Positions 43,701 to 53,914 of a DNA stretch of 64,000 bases are shown here, piece by piece. Position 1 is the stretch's first letter, and every line of letters starts with the position of its first letter. The stretch spans positions 1 to 64,000 of IMG/VR virus record IMGVR_UViG_3300008116_000055, one strand, 5' to 3'. Under the pieces are notes generated by a model. It searched no databases and had not been told where the DNA came from. It was given only the letters and a program-made list of their open reading frames with translations. Origin of the DNA: a virus. Made by a program: the position numbers and the translations under genes.

Positions 43701-44877
43701 ACTATATTATAAAGTTTCAGAAAAAACATCAAATGACGCAGTAAAAAAATTTTATTACAGGTCCACAAAATGGAACGGCTCGATTTTCCAAAAAACGGCA
43801 TCAGGTTCTGAATTCAGTACCCTAAGACACCCAACAACAATAATGGATTTAGGTCCAAGAGATGAATTTATTAAAGAAATTTGTGTAGACCCAACATTAG
43901 ACCCAAATTGCTCTATTGTTAGAAGTATAGGTTCAACATCGTATCAAAATTTTAAAGAAATGTTGGGTCTTTACATTAATTACAGACTTGACACAAACGC
44001 CAATTATAATTATAAAGATTTTTTCTCTAATAATGGATACACTTCATACTACCCGTTTAACACTAATAAAGAAATATTAAATGGTGACGTTTTACAATTA
44101 ATATCAATTAACAATGAAGCCGGTATTGAGGAATTTGATTTACAAAATAGATATTATGGTCAATACAGTCCTGTAATTCTTGACCCTGATGATTATGTTC
44201 AATTATTTAAATCACAATCCGGAACAACGAATGGACCAATGCCGATAAATTTTGTTTTAGACGATGACGGTTATAGGGTTAGAGTTTGTCTAAATGAACC
44301 AGGTAGGTTAACAGAATCGTCACAAATTGTTCCATTTTTTTATTGGGATAAGGACGGACAAGGTTTTGGTGAAGGATATGGACAATCTTGGGATTATGCC
44401 ACTGTTGTTTCTCAGAGATTACAAGGAATGACGTATAATTATGCGTTTACGGGTGATTCAACATATAATTATGTTTTATTTCCGATGACAAAAACATATT
44501 CGGGAGATACATTCACAATCGCAGGTGCTGATGTTAACGATGGTTCGTTTGATGTTGAAGATACAAACGACGTGCATCTAAACTACAACAATCAAGAGGA
44601 AGGGTTTACTGTTTTACATATAACATCAGGAACCACTTTATCACCGGATGCAGGTACTTTGTGGATTAGAGTTGGAGAGGTGGGGGGATGGGCTTCAAAA
44701 CCGTGGAATAATGATGTTGATTTTATATTAAAACCAACACAAGTAAATTATACTGGTAATAAACAAATATTATCAACACCATTCTTATTTTATTTTGGAT
44801 TAAGACCAGGCGCAACTGCGGTTGATAAATTTATAAAATTATTTGGACCAAAAGGTGCGTTCCCATCTCAAGAATAA
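40753..44877 (+). CDS. Large baseplate/tail-fibre protein (gp7 position) with hydrophobic hairpin
   Basis: The product has 1,374 residues. Near residues 50-70 (GRIFVNNGFGVPNARVSIFI) and 140-155 (DAGDFMIWGVPVGTQTIHVD) it shows the carboxypeptidase-regulatory-like beta fold. Residues 482-515 (FAILLAIIINAF, then IYTAFVGAVQIIIAPF) are two hydrophobic stretches that look like a membrane hairpin, unusual for a virion protein. The middle has Cys-rich and Thr-rich parts. The C-terminal third has YFGLRPGATAVDKFIKLFG. It occupies the position of T4 gp7 after gp6, but I cannot prove that identity. It ends with a 1-nt overlap with the next start. Confidence 0.7.
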   Translation: MQKHRISTNIGKDQKVVVELKNDFDLLEILSLKFTQTEVYSSMCADYGVVCGRIFVNNGFGVPNARVSIFIPISEEDSNDPVISELYPFTTVDSKNDEGYRYNLLPSRKQHGGHEPTGTFPDQKDILTREEVLEVYEKYYKYTVKTNDAGDFMIWGVPVGTQTIHVDVDLSDIGCFSLRPDDFIRQGLGVDKFKNTYSYKASNDLDTLPQIVSFNQTIEVYPFWGNEDLCEIGLTRTDFDLSSKGVKVEPKAYLLGSIYSDKGKNTINKNCRPRGEMGRKCDLTTFDAVIEIIRFTPNKDSSGRPILERYEIQEDIEDDGSFVVPLPMNMDFVYTNEFGENETTNDPNKGIPTSACYRFRISGKNETLGRVRYVASYLIPNIREYNSDVDGSYAFSLNWDDYPTSATSSSVIFNQTYGSYYPEDYFYRFTYNKVYTVTSYMGGHFKGGKDNFLGIKDIAPKAEEDCESSVVTPPINYAWRKFSFAILLAIIINAFERVIYTAFVGAVQIIIAPFQLIYEKVRIGPWNILGWTFYWAPFDGWDESIIEPLQALGTVRLSLTIYPECESCDEIQVFTEDSSTDTDPSNIYQKVASGTAVRDKLTFLVNCTTYTLPPPTTGTTTYTWRDCTNNSIQSQSIPFSGSSVTGVCARDGSMSYAGGDGVPVVTGTCDSTVTDIFICDYDPTEREYFLSESPSSGLTSYYYTGYTYGQSLSTIINNIIVNPNRNYYIRVTSYLAHSGAQTADITALSGLTTGNSYTFLYRNYTCGSTTGVLGRDLASANSWLQWNDPTIPKDYVWSGFTYEIYDSNYPITGSTTSSFDSTSLPEGCLSQNTIYDDSGIVKISYCASGTTADYSGTTANPGTNCNNLNLMVVGQAAANDLSKNPCSIKCDTRSGFSEFRFGVYTVIPAAHTDNRDVQFKLIREYARRKLVNKVFCEGIANYSFFDNWLAGSLYMFPFKARVRWDNEETLDLNVRGTNYCQNLLYYKVSEKTSNDAVKKFYYRSTKWNGSIFQKTASGSEFSTLRHPTTIMDLGPRDEFIKEICVDPTLDPNCSIVRSIGSTSYQNFKEMLGLYINYRLDTNANYNYKDFFSNNGYTSYYPFNTNKEILNGDVLQLISINNEAGIEEFDLQNRYYGQYSPVILDPDDYVQLFKSQSGTTNGPMPINFVLDDDGYRVRVCLNEPGRLTESSQIVPFFYWDKDGQGFGEGYGQSWDYATVVSQRLQGMTYNYAFTGDSTYNYVLFPMTKTYSGDTFTIAGADVNDGSFDVEDTNDVHLNYNNQEEGFTVLHITSGTTLSPDAGTLWIRVGEVGGWASKPWNNDVDFILKPTQVNYTGNKQILSTPFLFYFGLRPGATAVDKFIKLFGPKGAFPSQE

Positions 44878-46637
44878 TGGATAAAAAAAGGATTATATTA
44901 CCATCTAAAAAATTTTTTGGTTCAATCAATGAAGACCAAACAATTCGTGTTGGGTTAGAGGAAACTGAGAATCTTTTAAGAGAAGGTGACAGAACAATTA
45001 TTCTAAGTAACGCGGAGCTCTTTAATAAAGAAAGGAACGAAAGTAATAGCTATAAAATTCATGGTAAACTAAAAATGGTTTTTAGAAATCTTTATAGTGG
45101 TTCATCTGAATATAATCCATTATTAAAAAGACTGTATTTGGTTGGTGACGGTGGTAATAATGATTTTACAGGTTTCATACCCTACCAAGAATTTGCTTTT
45201 TTAAGAAAAGATGTGGTAAGACAAATAAACACTATACAAACTATTTCATCATTAACAACGTACAGTCCCATTTTTGCTTATTCAGGAGAAACTGAACACA
45301 CCTCAATATCGTCCATACAAGCACCATATCACAATTGGAACATATACCTTTCATATGTTTATGGTCAAGACAGTGCTTATCCGATGAAATATTCATTAAG
45401 TGGTGGAACTTATTTTAGTTTTACATCAGGCGATGGAATACCTTTTAGGGTTGAAAGCAATGGTAACACATACAAGTTAACAAGTCCTGTAGAACACGGA
45501 ATGTTATCGGGTGAATTTATTACACTAAGCGGAGGTAGTTTTAATAACGCGGTAAATGTCACGGGTAAAACATTCACAATTATAAGTGTTGGTGACTCAA
45601 TATATAATTCTGAAAAATATGTTTTAGAAATATCTAAATCCGAATTACCCTCTGGTTCAACACTTTCAACAGTTGTTTTTGGTAAACGATGTCTTGACAG
45701 AAATGACATAACAGGTTCCACATCTAATTATTACGTTCACAAACACAAAACACTAACAGAAAGGGAAGATTATATATTAGACAAAATTGGATTTGAGTCA
45801 TCTATTTGGGAAAACGAAAGAAAATTACTTTTAGAAAATAGTGCTGGTGTTTCTGATGTTTTGGTTGAAAGGAATATGATGGAATCATTAATTTATGATT
45901 TCAAAGAACCATTTGTTCTTACGGGATTAACTAATAATTTAGGTTATTTACCAACTGAAGTTTATGTAAGTACCATTTTGGCCAATAGAAACGGTTATTT
46001 TGAATACCCACCTAAAGTTGGTTGGAAATTCAATTTTCATGATACATGGGTTGACGAACATTTTAATGGTACAGGAACTACTGAAACGTCCATATTAACA
46101 AGTGGTTTCTCGAGAACGATTAGTGCAACAACCTATAATTTTACAACAGGTGTAGATTTACCTGTTGGTACAGTTTTACATGGTGCCTTTGTTGAATACA
46201 ATCGTTCAGAATTAAAAGAAAGAATTATAAGTGAATCATATCACAGATTCTCTAATCCTTTATTTGTTTTTGATTATGGACAAACGGGTACAACTGTAAC
46301 CTTTTCAGGTGGTTCAATGACAAACATGTATGGTCTTTATTATCAACCACACCATAGAGTAAAACTAAGACAATTGTCACCATATATTGAAACTTCAACA
46401 ACAAATCAAGTATACGGATTACCACAGAATTCAAAATATTTTGAAGACGAGGCGTTATGGAAATGGAGAGATTTATACGACCATGGATTTATTGACCCTG
46501 ATGGTTTCGGTACCAACTTTCCTTTTATTAATAATATACATTATGTAAAAAGTGATATTGATTTTTATTTACGAAACGAAAATATCTACAGGAATAAACA
46601 AGATAAAGTTAAGAACGTAAACAAGTTTAAATGTTAA
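44877..46637 (+). CDS. Putative baseplate or fibre structural protein
   Basis: The product has 586 residues. It begins MDKKRIILPSKKFFGSINED, then KLMVFRNLYSG-like beta segments (precisely GKLKMVFRNLYSG). It is beta-rich, with Thr/Ser/Gly loops and a charged helical segment near 290-330 (LTEREDYILDKIGFE). No recognised domain. The start overlaps the upstream stop by one base, so it is co-translated with the large protein. The next gene begins with a similar N-terminal phrase (TIIIPSNQMF), suggesting that these proteins share a capping or attachment element. Confidence 0.65.
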   Translation: MDKKRIILPSKKFFGSINEDQTIRVGLEETENLLREGDRTIILSNAELFNKERNESNSYKIHGKLKMVFRNLYSGSSEYNPLLKRLYLVGDGGNNDFTGFIPYQEFAFLRKDVVRQINTIQTISSLTTYSPIFAYSGETEHTSISSIQAPYHNWNIYLSYVYGQDSAYPMKYSLSGGTYFSFTSGDGIPFRVESNGNTYKLTSPVEHGMLSGEFITLSGGSFNNAVNVTGKTFTIISVGDSIYNSEKYVLEISKSELPSGSTLSTVVFGKRCLDRNDITGSTSNYYVHKHKTLTEREDYILDKIGFESSIWENERKLLLENSAGVSDVLVERNMMESLIYDFKEPFVLTGLTNNLGYLPTEVYVSTILANRNGYFEYPPKVGWKFNFHDTWVDEHFNGTGTTETSILTSGFSRTISATTYNFTTGVDLPVGTVLHGAFVEYNRSELKERIISESYHRFSNPLFVFDYGQTGTTVTFSGGSMTNMYGLYYQPHHRVKLRQLSPYIETSTTNQVYGLPQNSKYFEDEALWKWRDLYDHGFIDPDGFGTNFPFINNIHYVKSDIDFYLRNENIYRNKQDKVKNVNKFKC

Positions 46638-46638
46638 T

Positions 46639-47472
46639 ATGAAAATTCTTGCTAAAAATAATGACCAAACAATTATAATTCCATCAAACCAAATGTTTAA
46701 AACAGATTTGGGTTGGACTGATAATGCTGAGCAGATGGAGCAAGAGATTTTATATGAAATCATCAACCCAACTGAAAATTATGAAACTGTAAGATACATA
46801 CATACCGCATATGACCAAGTTTCACCGGTAACTGATAATACTTTTAACCAAACGGACATATGGTATAATTTTTATTTTTTGAATAGTTTTGGTAATTACT
46901 CACAAAATTATGAAGACGTTGGAATAACAATGGAAGAAAATTCTAAAATGTTAAAACAGTCAACAGAAAGTTTTTTCAGATTAGAGTTTTACAAAACTAA
47001 TAATGACGCATCACCAAATCAAACGAATAGAAGATTGGTTTTTGCAAAGAATTTATCACTCCCTCTTGGTGAAAGAATATATTATACAGGCACACCGTCG
47101 GGAGCTACGTTACCTCTAAACGATTTTGTTTATGTCCCTGTTTTCACTGGTTCAAACTACAGAAATACGGAAAATATGTACTTTTTTTGGTTTGCGGATG
47201 ATTCACCATTTGATGAAACAAATATTACGGGAAATACATTTTATATGACCGCCAAGTACTATAATGCAAAAGACGGAAGTGTTATTGATTTTGTAAATAA
47301 ATCAAAAAATGTAAATGCAACAACACCGTATGCTGAAGAAGAAGATGTCTACTATAAAGTAATTATAGATAGAACAAATTATTCATACATAGTTTATGCG
47401 TATAATGGTTCATTAGGTACAAGAAAAGGAATAGTAACCGCACCAATAAATTTTTATGAAAGAAAACAATAA
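46639..47472 (+). CDS. Putative baseplate or fibre structural protein
   Basis: The product has 277 residues starting MKILAKNNDQTIIIPSNQMF. It contains aromatic and Asn-rich beta segments (TDIWYNFYFLNSFGNYSQN, YMTAKYYNAKDGSV). No enzyme motif or known family. It begins one base after the preceding stop and overlaps the next start by one base, as part of the same translational relay. Confidence 0.65.
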   Translation: MKILAKNNDQTIIIPSNQMFKTDLGWTDNAEQMEQEILYEIINPTENYETVRYIHTAYDQVSPVTDNTFNQTDIWYNFYFLNSFGNYSQNYEDVGITMEENSKMLKQSTESFFRLEFYKTNNDASPNQTNRRLVFAKNLSLPLGERIYYTGTPSGATLPLNDFVYVPVFTGSNYRNTENMYFFWFADDSPFDETNITGNTFYMTAKYYNAKDGSVIDFVNKSKNVNATTPYAEEEDVYYKVIIDRTNYSYIVYAYNGSLGTRKGIVTAPINFYERKQ

Positions 47473-48638
47473 TGGATATTAAATCACCAACAAAATACGA
47501 AATACTTAGGAAAAATATTCCTAATGTTAAATTGTATTCAAACGATGGTCCATATTGGTACAATAGTTTGGGTAGTTTAATATCGTGGTCGGAGTCTCAA
47601 TATCTTGACCCTTTAGATGGTTTTATAGTGTATAACGTCACTGGTGGTACTGTTAGTAATGGATACTACATGTGGACGGGAACCACCATACCAACCAACT
47701 CTTACGGAGACGCTGGTTGTGATTTAACTTTAGAACTATATGGTTGGAACAATATTACAAAAGGGGAGGCGTATGGTGAACACATGTTACCGATATTTTT
47801 AGAAACACACGTTGACGAAATGGGTGTAATGGTTGGTTTTGATGGGGAACTTGAACAAGTTGAACAAATTTGTAACTTTTCTTATACTCAGACCGGTAAC
47901 ACAGTTCAGGTTTACAATACGGTGGACACGAGTAAAGTTTCTGAAATACATTTTATCGATTTTACTGTCAGTTGGGGAGACGGGACTACAAGTATTCTAT
48001 CAACAACTGGAATTACCGCAACAAAAACATATTCATCCACCGGCGAAACAACCATATCAATTTCAATCAACACACCATGGAGTCAGTTTGAAACTAAAAA
48101 GAAAGTACAAGTACCTTCAAATACCACTGTCTCTAACCCATTAGGGACATTCTCCGGGTTCACAATACCATACACCAACATATCGGGTCAAAGTCAAAAT
48201 TATCTAAACGATTTAGACTATAATGGAACCAACACAGGTTATACCACATTTACATATGCTGCAATTGGTAAAAGTAAAATTAGCGAATTAAAATTATACG
48301 GTTCAAATACATACTCAGGTGTAACTACAGGAGTAACAAATGGTGTGGCTTACAGTGCATACACAATTGATAATTTGTATTATCAAGATTTTGAGGATGG
48401 AATCACTACAATTACTGGTACAACATCAGGATTTACAAAAGAAGAAGTCATCAATAAGGTTATTACAAGAAATGAACATTTCTTAGGATTTATTGATGAA
48501 CCAGTAATCTATTCTGACATTTTTGTTGAAAGAGGAAAACAAGGTGTAATGGAAAAAACATTACGATTATCTGAAATTGACAACACAGGTGAATTATCAA
48601 TTTATGGAAACGGATATTTTAATATTAGAAAACAATAA
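47472..48638 (+). CDS. Structural protein with PKD-like domain
   Basis: The product has 388 residues. Around residue 168, VSWGDGTTSILSTTGITAT and the strand KTYSSTGETTISISI form a PKD-type Ig fold (WGDG, then a x-Y-xxxG-x-x-T-hydrophobic strand). Such domains mediate protein or carbohydrate contact in surface proteins. The N-terminal part is Tyr/Gly-rich (NGYYMWTGTTIPTNSYG) and the C-terminal part is helical with charged ends. It is probably part of the tail fibre or baseplate periphery. Confidence 0.65.
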   Translation: MDIKSPTKYEILRKNIPNVKLYSNDGPYWYNSLGSLISWSESQYLDPLDGFIVYNVTGGTVSNGYYMWTGTTIPTNSYGDAGCDLTLELYGWNNITKGEAYGEHMLPIFLETHVDEMGVMVGFDGELEQVEQICNFSYTQTGNTVQVYNTVDTSKVSEIHFIDFTVSWGDGTTSILSTTGITATKTYSSTGETTISISINTPWSQFETKKKVQVPSNTTVSNPLGTFSGFTIPYTNISGQSQNYLNDLDYNGTNTGYTTFTYAAIGKSKISELKLYGSNTYSGVTTGVTNGVAYSAYTIDNLYYQDFEDGITTITGTTSGFTKEEVINKVITRNEHFLGFIDEPVIYSDIFVERGKQGVMEKTLRLSEIDNTGELSIYGNGYFNIRKQ

Positions 48639-48644
48639 TTTTCA

Positions 48645-48652
48645 TATTTATT
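48645..48652 (+). promoter_or_regulatory. Late-type element TATTTATT
   Basis: TATTTATT lies 10 nt before the ATG at 48663, in the 24-nt gap between two structural genes. Confidence 0.4.
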
Positions 48653-48662
48653 ATAAAAAAAC

Positions 48663-49580
48663 ATGGCAGTAGGTAGTTACGGTATAATTAGACCATCAGA
48701 TGTGTCACCCGAAGACGTTGAAATTTATTTTCATTACGTTGCGGATAGAAATAGCACTTCGACTGTTACTCTTAAGAAATTAAGTTCAGCTGAAGTATTA
48801 ACCCCTGTTTATCATAATTCGAACACCACGGATGATACTTCAGCACCTAATGTTGAAATCTTAGGTGGATTGTACAACTTAAAATTAACCGCATCCGATT
48901 TTGCGGATTTAGGTGTATACACACTCCATATAAGACCAAAACAAATAAGAACTTCAATTACTGATTGTGGAATTTTAGCGTCTCTACCTTCAGTTAGAGG
49001 ATTGGTCATTGACTTATCCAATGTTCCTGCTGATGATAGAAATAAATTTACACCACAAGGACTTGTTGGATATAGAATTGAGTACATTAATTCATCTGAC
49101 AATAAAAAAATTCCAAATTTTTATAGAATCGTAACATCTTCGTTCTACTGTACACCAATTGTTTCAAATTTAACAAGTACATCACAAAAAGCTATCAGAT
49201 ATCAGTATAGTGAACAGGCAACCAATTTGATGTTTTTAACAGTAACACCATCTTCAGCACCAACAAATAAACCAAATACGGTTCCATTTATTGGTGTACC
49301 ATCACAAAAAATCATATTAACAAACACATATTTAAATCCCACCACAATTGAGGTAGAAATGGTTGAACATGATGCTTCAACATTGGCACATGCTCTTTAT
49401 GGTAATCAAAGTAAAGCGGTTTCACAAGGTATCTATACCATCTATGACAATAATAATAACATCTATAGACAATACAATCTTTACGAAGTTAAAGACGAAT
49501 TTAATGAAACATTATATGAGATTCGTGAAGAAAGAAATGACGTAGACGAAACCTTAAACTTTGATACTATAACAGAATAA
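48663..49580 (+). CDS. Putative tail/baseplate structural protein
   Basis: The product has 305 residues starting MAVGSYGIIRPSDVSPEDVE. The first half is beta-rich (VEIYFHYVADRNSTSTVTL, LGVYTLHIRPKQIRTSI), the second half has VPFIGVPSQKIILTNTY and an acidic helical end (EIREERNDVDETL). No known domain. It overlaps the next, very large gene by one base. Confidence 0.65.
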   Translation: MAVGSYGIIRPSDVSPEDVEIYFHYVADRNSTSTVTLKKLSSAEVLTPVYHNSNTTDDTSAPNVEILGGLYNLKLTASDFADLGVYTLHIRPKQIRTSITDCGILASLPSVRGLVIDLSNVPADDRNKFTPQGLVGYRIEYINSSDNKKIPNFYRIVTSSFYCTPIVSNLTSTSQKAIRYQYSEQATNLMFLTVTPSSAPTNKPNTVPFIGVPSQKIILTNTYLNPTTIEVEMVEHDASTLAHALYGNQSKAVSQGIYTIYDNNNNIYRQYNLYEVKDEFNETLYEIREERNDVDETLNFDTITE

Positions 49581-52500
49581 TGGCAAGGAGAAAAGTACCG
49601 AGTCAAGCGTCAAGCGGAGCGGAAACATTTAATGATTTCTTAGTTGGTAGACAGATAACTGATGGTTCATCTGCACTAACCAACACCGTATTTGCGCTTG
49701 ATAAGTCTATCCCTGACAAAGATTCTAAAAATTTTACGAGTAACCCATTCTCTCAATTTTTAACATTAGATACGTTAAAAGAGGTTGAGGGTATTCAAAC
49801 AACATCAGCAACACCAAGAAAAAAGAGAACTGACGAAGTAAGGTTTAAGGGCAACAAAAAATATGCCGATAAATCTTTATTTGGTTCGTTAACAAGTAGA
49901 ATTTTAGTTTCATTAACTAGAATTATAAACAAGTTTCCGGGTGGAATTTCAATCTTATCGGACAGTCCTATAGGTGTTTCTAATTACAGTGCTAGTGGAA
50001 TAACATATAACGATAGCACCAATACCACAACTTTTTACATCGAAAGAAGTAAAATATTCAATCCTTTTGATTTAGTTTTTGTTGAGCCTAATTCAGTAGT
50101 TAAACCAGAAACTGAAAACGAATTAAGAAATTTTTATTCGTCTTATACAAAATATGTTGTTGTTACAAATAACACACCATATCCAATTTTAGAATACAGC
50201 GAACCGAATACAAACAATAGAATTTACTTAAAGGTATATGGACAACCATTTACTGGTTCAACATATTCAGAAAATTTATTGATAAGACCAAACGATGGTT
50301 TAGTTGAAGAATTTTTCGAAGGGTTAGACGATTTAGAGGAATCACTTTTAAATAGAGAAACAAATCCAATTTATACTTCATCATTTAAAGTACCGAGAGA
50401 TGTTCAAGACAATTCAAAAACATCTTTGGTTGATGTTGTAATAACTTGGCCAATATCTAATGATGGTTATAACATACAAATAACCGGTTTTGATTACGAT
50501 TTATATGTTGGTAAATTAAAAGATATTGCTGATGAGATAGATGTGTATAAATCTAATCTAATGGTTAGATTTTTAGCCGCACCACAGTTATTTGAATTTG
50601 ACACCGAAGATAAAAGAGCTGAAAGTGTATTTCAATTATATGGTCAAAGCTTTGATAGTGTAAAGAAATACATAGACAACATAGCTTATATGAGAAACGT
50701 AAGTTATGATGGAATTAATAATTTACCTGATGTACTTTTAAAAAACTTAGCAGAAAATTTAGGTTTATCAACATTAAATTTATTCGATGAAAATAGTCTA
50801 AATGATGTTTTATATTCAAGATTACAATCAAATTATGACGGAGTATCAACCGGTACGAATTTAATTGAAGCTGAGTATGAGTTTTATCGAAGATTACTTA
50901 TAAATCTTGCTCACATTTATAAATCAAAAGGAACAAAATCCTCTATTGATTTCTTTTTAAAATTTTTGGGGGCACCCGAGCCTTTGATTAGGATTGATGA
51001 ATACATTTATAAAGTAACGTCAATTCCATCTAGTTTTAATTTACAACAAGACATATACGATGCGATTCAAGGTAACAAAAGATATTCTTACGCCACCTTT
51101 GATAGTACAGGTTTCACATATTCTAAAGTTTACTACTCAGCGTCAACAACATTTGACAGAGAGGGTTACCCTGTAGACGAAAAAACTGGACTACCAAGAA
51201 GAGCATATAACGAAACTGAAAACATATTCTTTGGTAAAGGTTCAGGATGGTACGATATTACATTATCACACCGTACTCCACTCGTTTTAGACAGTAGTAA
51301 CTCAATACTAACGGGTAACACCAAAACAATTAAAACAAAGAATAAAAACTACACATACGGAGAAGAATACTTTGATTTATATAGAACATTACCAGGTTTA
51401 GATACCGGTTATGAATTGGTTTCCGCGGTCGATAATAAAGACGGAAAACCAATTGAGGATGATTATTTATTAATTTTAAATAGAAAAAACATTGGAATTT
51501 ATATCTCACCATCACGAGGTATAGATTATGATATCTTTAGACAAAGTAGAGAATTATTAATAAGTTTTGGTACAAATACTTTATTACCCCAAACAGGTAA
51601 AACTTTTGCTGAATTTTTAGACACCTTTATTCATGGACTTGTAACAAATTCTAACAAAATTCGTTACAAAAAAAATTATATTCAATTAGAAGATGTCTAT
51701 AGAGATTATATATCACAAACAACAGGTTTTACACCATATAATCAAATAAATGTTATTGAATTTGTTAATAAATTATCACCTTATTGGCCACAATTAGTTG
51801 AACAATTAGTACCATCAACCACTCAATGGACCGGCGGTAATTTAATAGAAAATAACGTGTTTGGTAGACCAAAATATCAATATAGATATGATTGTCAACC
51901 ATTAGAATTTATTGAGGAACTATACCCTGATTTTGAAAATGTAATTGAGGAAGATTTAGAAAATATTTTAGGTGAAGAAAATAATTTTAGAGGTTTAATA
52001 AACCTTACAGGTGTTACTTACTATCCTGTAATTGAAATTGATGGAACAGTTTATGGTGGGGCCGACTACACGGGTCTAACATCCTCTATGTATGTGATTG
52101 TTAGTGGAACAAGTAACACTTCAAACAGTGCAAAATTATTTGATGCACAACCATTTACAGGATGTACAAGTGGGGTCACCAGTGGTGATACGGTAAATCT
52201 TTCCTTAATATGTGATTATAAAGATTATCTTGAACCTGATGTTACTAAAATTAAAGAACTATGGTTATCGGCGTTATCTGTATTGATTGATGACGTAACT
52301 ATTACAAGAAATAGTGCAGGGTATGAACCCTATTCTGCTTTCACGGGAACCACAGGCCAAACATATTTTTCAGAAACAATACCATTAATAAAATACACAA
52401 CATACACTGATGAAAATGGTGTTGAAAAAGTTAAGTTTTCATCCGTAAAATTAGGTCCAAACGAATGTTCAGTGGTCGACTATTTTGATTATCGATTTGA

Positions 52501-53824
52501 TGCCGATTACAAAATCACAAAAAATACAAATGGAATCAGTGTTAAAGTTTATACTGATAATACCGTTTATTGCGACTCAAACAGTGGATGTACATTAGTG
52601 AGTGATGTGTTTTTTGAAGTAATTGGATACAAAACAGGTATCCAACAAGGTTCAACATGGCCATTTAACATTTATGCTAATTGTGTAAGTGGAACAAATG
52701 AAAATGCGGATGTTTACATTCAAAAAGTTAGTGATTGTGTATATAAATTAACTGGTTTTTCAGAAAATGATGTAATAGATTTTAATATTGTAGATGCAGC
52801 AAATAAAGAAGTAAAATTCAAAATTGAAGGTCTACAACCCAAAATTGAACATGACCCATGTCCAACACCATCAGGAAAAAGTCACGTAGAATTATTTAGT
52901 ATTGTTGGTTACCAAGGAACAATATCATCCCCAATTTCAGTTGTTTCAGGTGCAACATATTGTGACAATTACACAGGTTACACAATACAACCAAAAGTTG
53001 AATACAAATCAAACTTTAACTATGGTTTAAAATGTGACTCTATAGTTTTAGTAGTTGATAGCGGATTAACCATTGACAACCAAACTACAGATGACAATAT
53101 TGAAAGTTATATTAGTGGTGGTACGATAAGTGGTAAAAGTGTTTGTGATTTAAATGTTGGGGAATATGTTTTATCTGCATCTTACAAACAATGTACAGAA
53201 TATAGTCACCAACAAATTGTGAATGGACCTGTATCAGGGTATTCATTTACGTACAACTATCAAAAACTTGAAATTACAGACATTGAATGTTTAGCATCAA
53301 TCAAGAAAAGTATCATTACAGGATTAACCCAAAATAATACTTATGAAGTTTTTGAAGTTTTACCAACAACACAACTAAGAGTTTATACAAATAGAATCAT
53401 TGAAAATTTTGGAACACCTACAAATAGTGTTTACTTTTTTGACGATAGGTTCCCAGAGGAATTACAAAAAAAACCAACAGATTTTATTGAACCTTGTTGT
53501 GACCATCCGAAAGAATTATATAACCATGGGGATTATTTAATAAACAAATATGGTAAAACCATAGAAGTAATTGATGTCGACTTAAATTATTGCGATACAG
53601 GATTATACTTCAATCTAAATTTTGAATTAGACAATACACCACTAACTGATGAATTTGTTGTTGTTTTCAATGGAAATAACAGCGACCAAATTCTGATGAA
53701 ACACAAATACGATAAACATCCAAATATTGGATTCAACCTCGGTCAATATTATATCGATGCCAACCATTGTCCTACAGAACCAACTAATGAGGAATTAAGT
53801 AGTTCCATTTTTGATTGTCCATGA
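49580..53824 (+). CDS. Large tail protein with gpI/tail-protein-I-like N-terminus
   Basis: The product has 1,414 residues. In the first 500 residues, LLKNLAENLGLSTLNLF and FYRRLLINLAHIYKSKGTKS followed by SIDFFLKFLGAPEPL resemble the P2 gpI-type tail protein (a rigid helical baseplate-to-fibre connector). Residues after about 800 are beta-rich, with Cys and Thr/Gly loops (CTSGVTSGDTVNLSLICDYK, SNSGCTLVSDVFFEV) and look like fibre domains. I infer a connector that bears receptor-binding or fibre-attachment domains. The end lies 90 nt before the giant repeat gene. Confidence 0.7.
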   Translation: MARRKVPSQASSGAETFNDFLVGRQITDGSSALTNTVFALDKSIPDKDSKNFTSNPFSQFLTLDTLKEVEGIQTTSATPRKKRTDEVRFKGNKKYADKSLFGSLTSRILVSLTRIINKFPGGISILSDSPIGVSNYSASGITYNDSTNTTTFYIERSKIFNPFDLVFVEPNSVVKPETENELRNFYSSYTKYVVVTNNTPYPILEYSEPNTNNRIYLKVYGQPFTGSTYSENLLIRPNDGLVEEFFEGLDDLEESLLNRETNPIYTSSFKVPRDVQDNSKTSLVDVVITWPISNDGYNIQITGFDYDLYVGKLKDIADEIDVYKSNLMVRFLAAPQLFEFDTEDKRAESVFQLYGQSFDSVKKYIDNIAYMRNVSYDGINNLPDVLLKNLAENLGLSTLNLFDENSLNDVLYSRLQSNYDGVSTGTNLIEAEYEFYRRLLINLAHIYKSKGTKSSIDFFLKFLGAPEPLIRIDEYIYKVTSIPSSFNLQQDIYDAIQGNKRYSYATFDSTGFTYSKVYYSASTTFDREGYPVDEKTGLPRRAYNETENIFFGKGSGWYDITLSHRTPLVLDSSNSILTGNTKTIKTKNKNYTYGEEYFDLYRTLPGLDTGYELVSAVDNKDGKPIEDDYLLILNRKNIGIYISPSRGIDYDIFRQSRELLISFGTNTLLPQTGKTFAEFLDTFIHGLVTNSNKIRYKKNYIQLEDVYRDYISQTTGFTPYNQINVIEFVNKLSPYWPQLVEQLVPSTTQWTGGNLIENNVFGRPKYQYRYDCQPLEFIEELYPDFENVIEEDLENILGEENNFRGLINLTGVTYYPVIEIDGTVYGGADYTGLTSSMYVIVSGTSNTSNSAKLFDAQPFTGCTSGVTSGDTVNLSLICDYKDYLEPDVTKIKELWLSALSVLIDDVTITRNSAGYEPYSAFTGTTGQTYFSETIPLIKYTTYTDENGVEKVKFSSVKLGPNECSVVDYFDYRFDADYKITKNTNGISVKVYTDNTVYCDSNSGCTLVSDVFFEVIGYKTGIQQGSTWPFNIYANCVSGTNENADVYIQKVSDCVYKLTGFSENDVIDFNIVDAANKEVKFKIEGLQPKIEHDPCPTPSGKSHVELFSIVGYQGTISSPISVVSGATYCDNYTGYTIQPKVEYKSNFNYGLKCDSIVLVVDSGLTIDNQTTDDNIESYISGGTISGKSVCDLNVGEYVLSASYKQCTEYSHQQIVNGPVSGYSFTYNYQKLEITDIECLASIKKSIITGLTQNNTYEVFEVLPTTQLRVYTNRIIENFGTPTNSVYFFDDRFPEELQKKPTDFIEPCCDHPKELYNHGDYLINKYGKTIEVIDVDLNYCDTGLYFNLNFELDNTPLTDEFVVVFNGNNSDQILMKHKYDKHPNIGFNLGQYYIDANHCPTEPTNEELSSSIFDCP

Positions 53825-53914
53825 TAAAAACTGTAAAAATAGACGTTGACAATACCCGAATAAATGAGTATATTTTTATAATAAAAATAGATATAGATAA
53901 GACTGTAGATTTAA

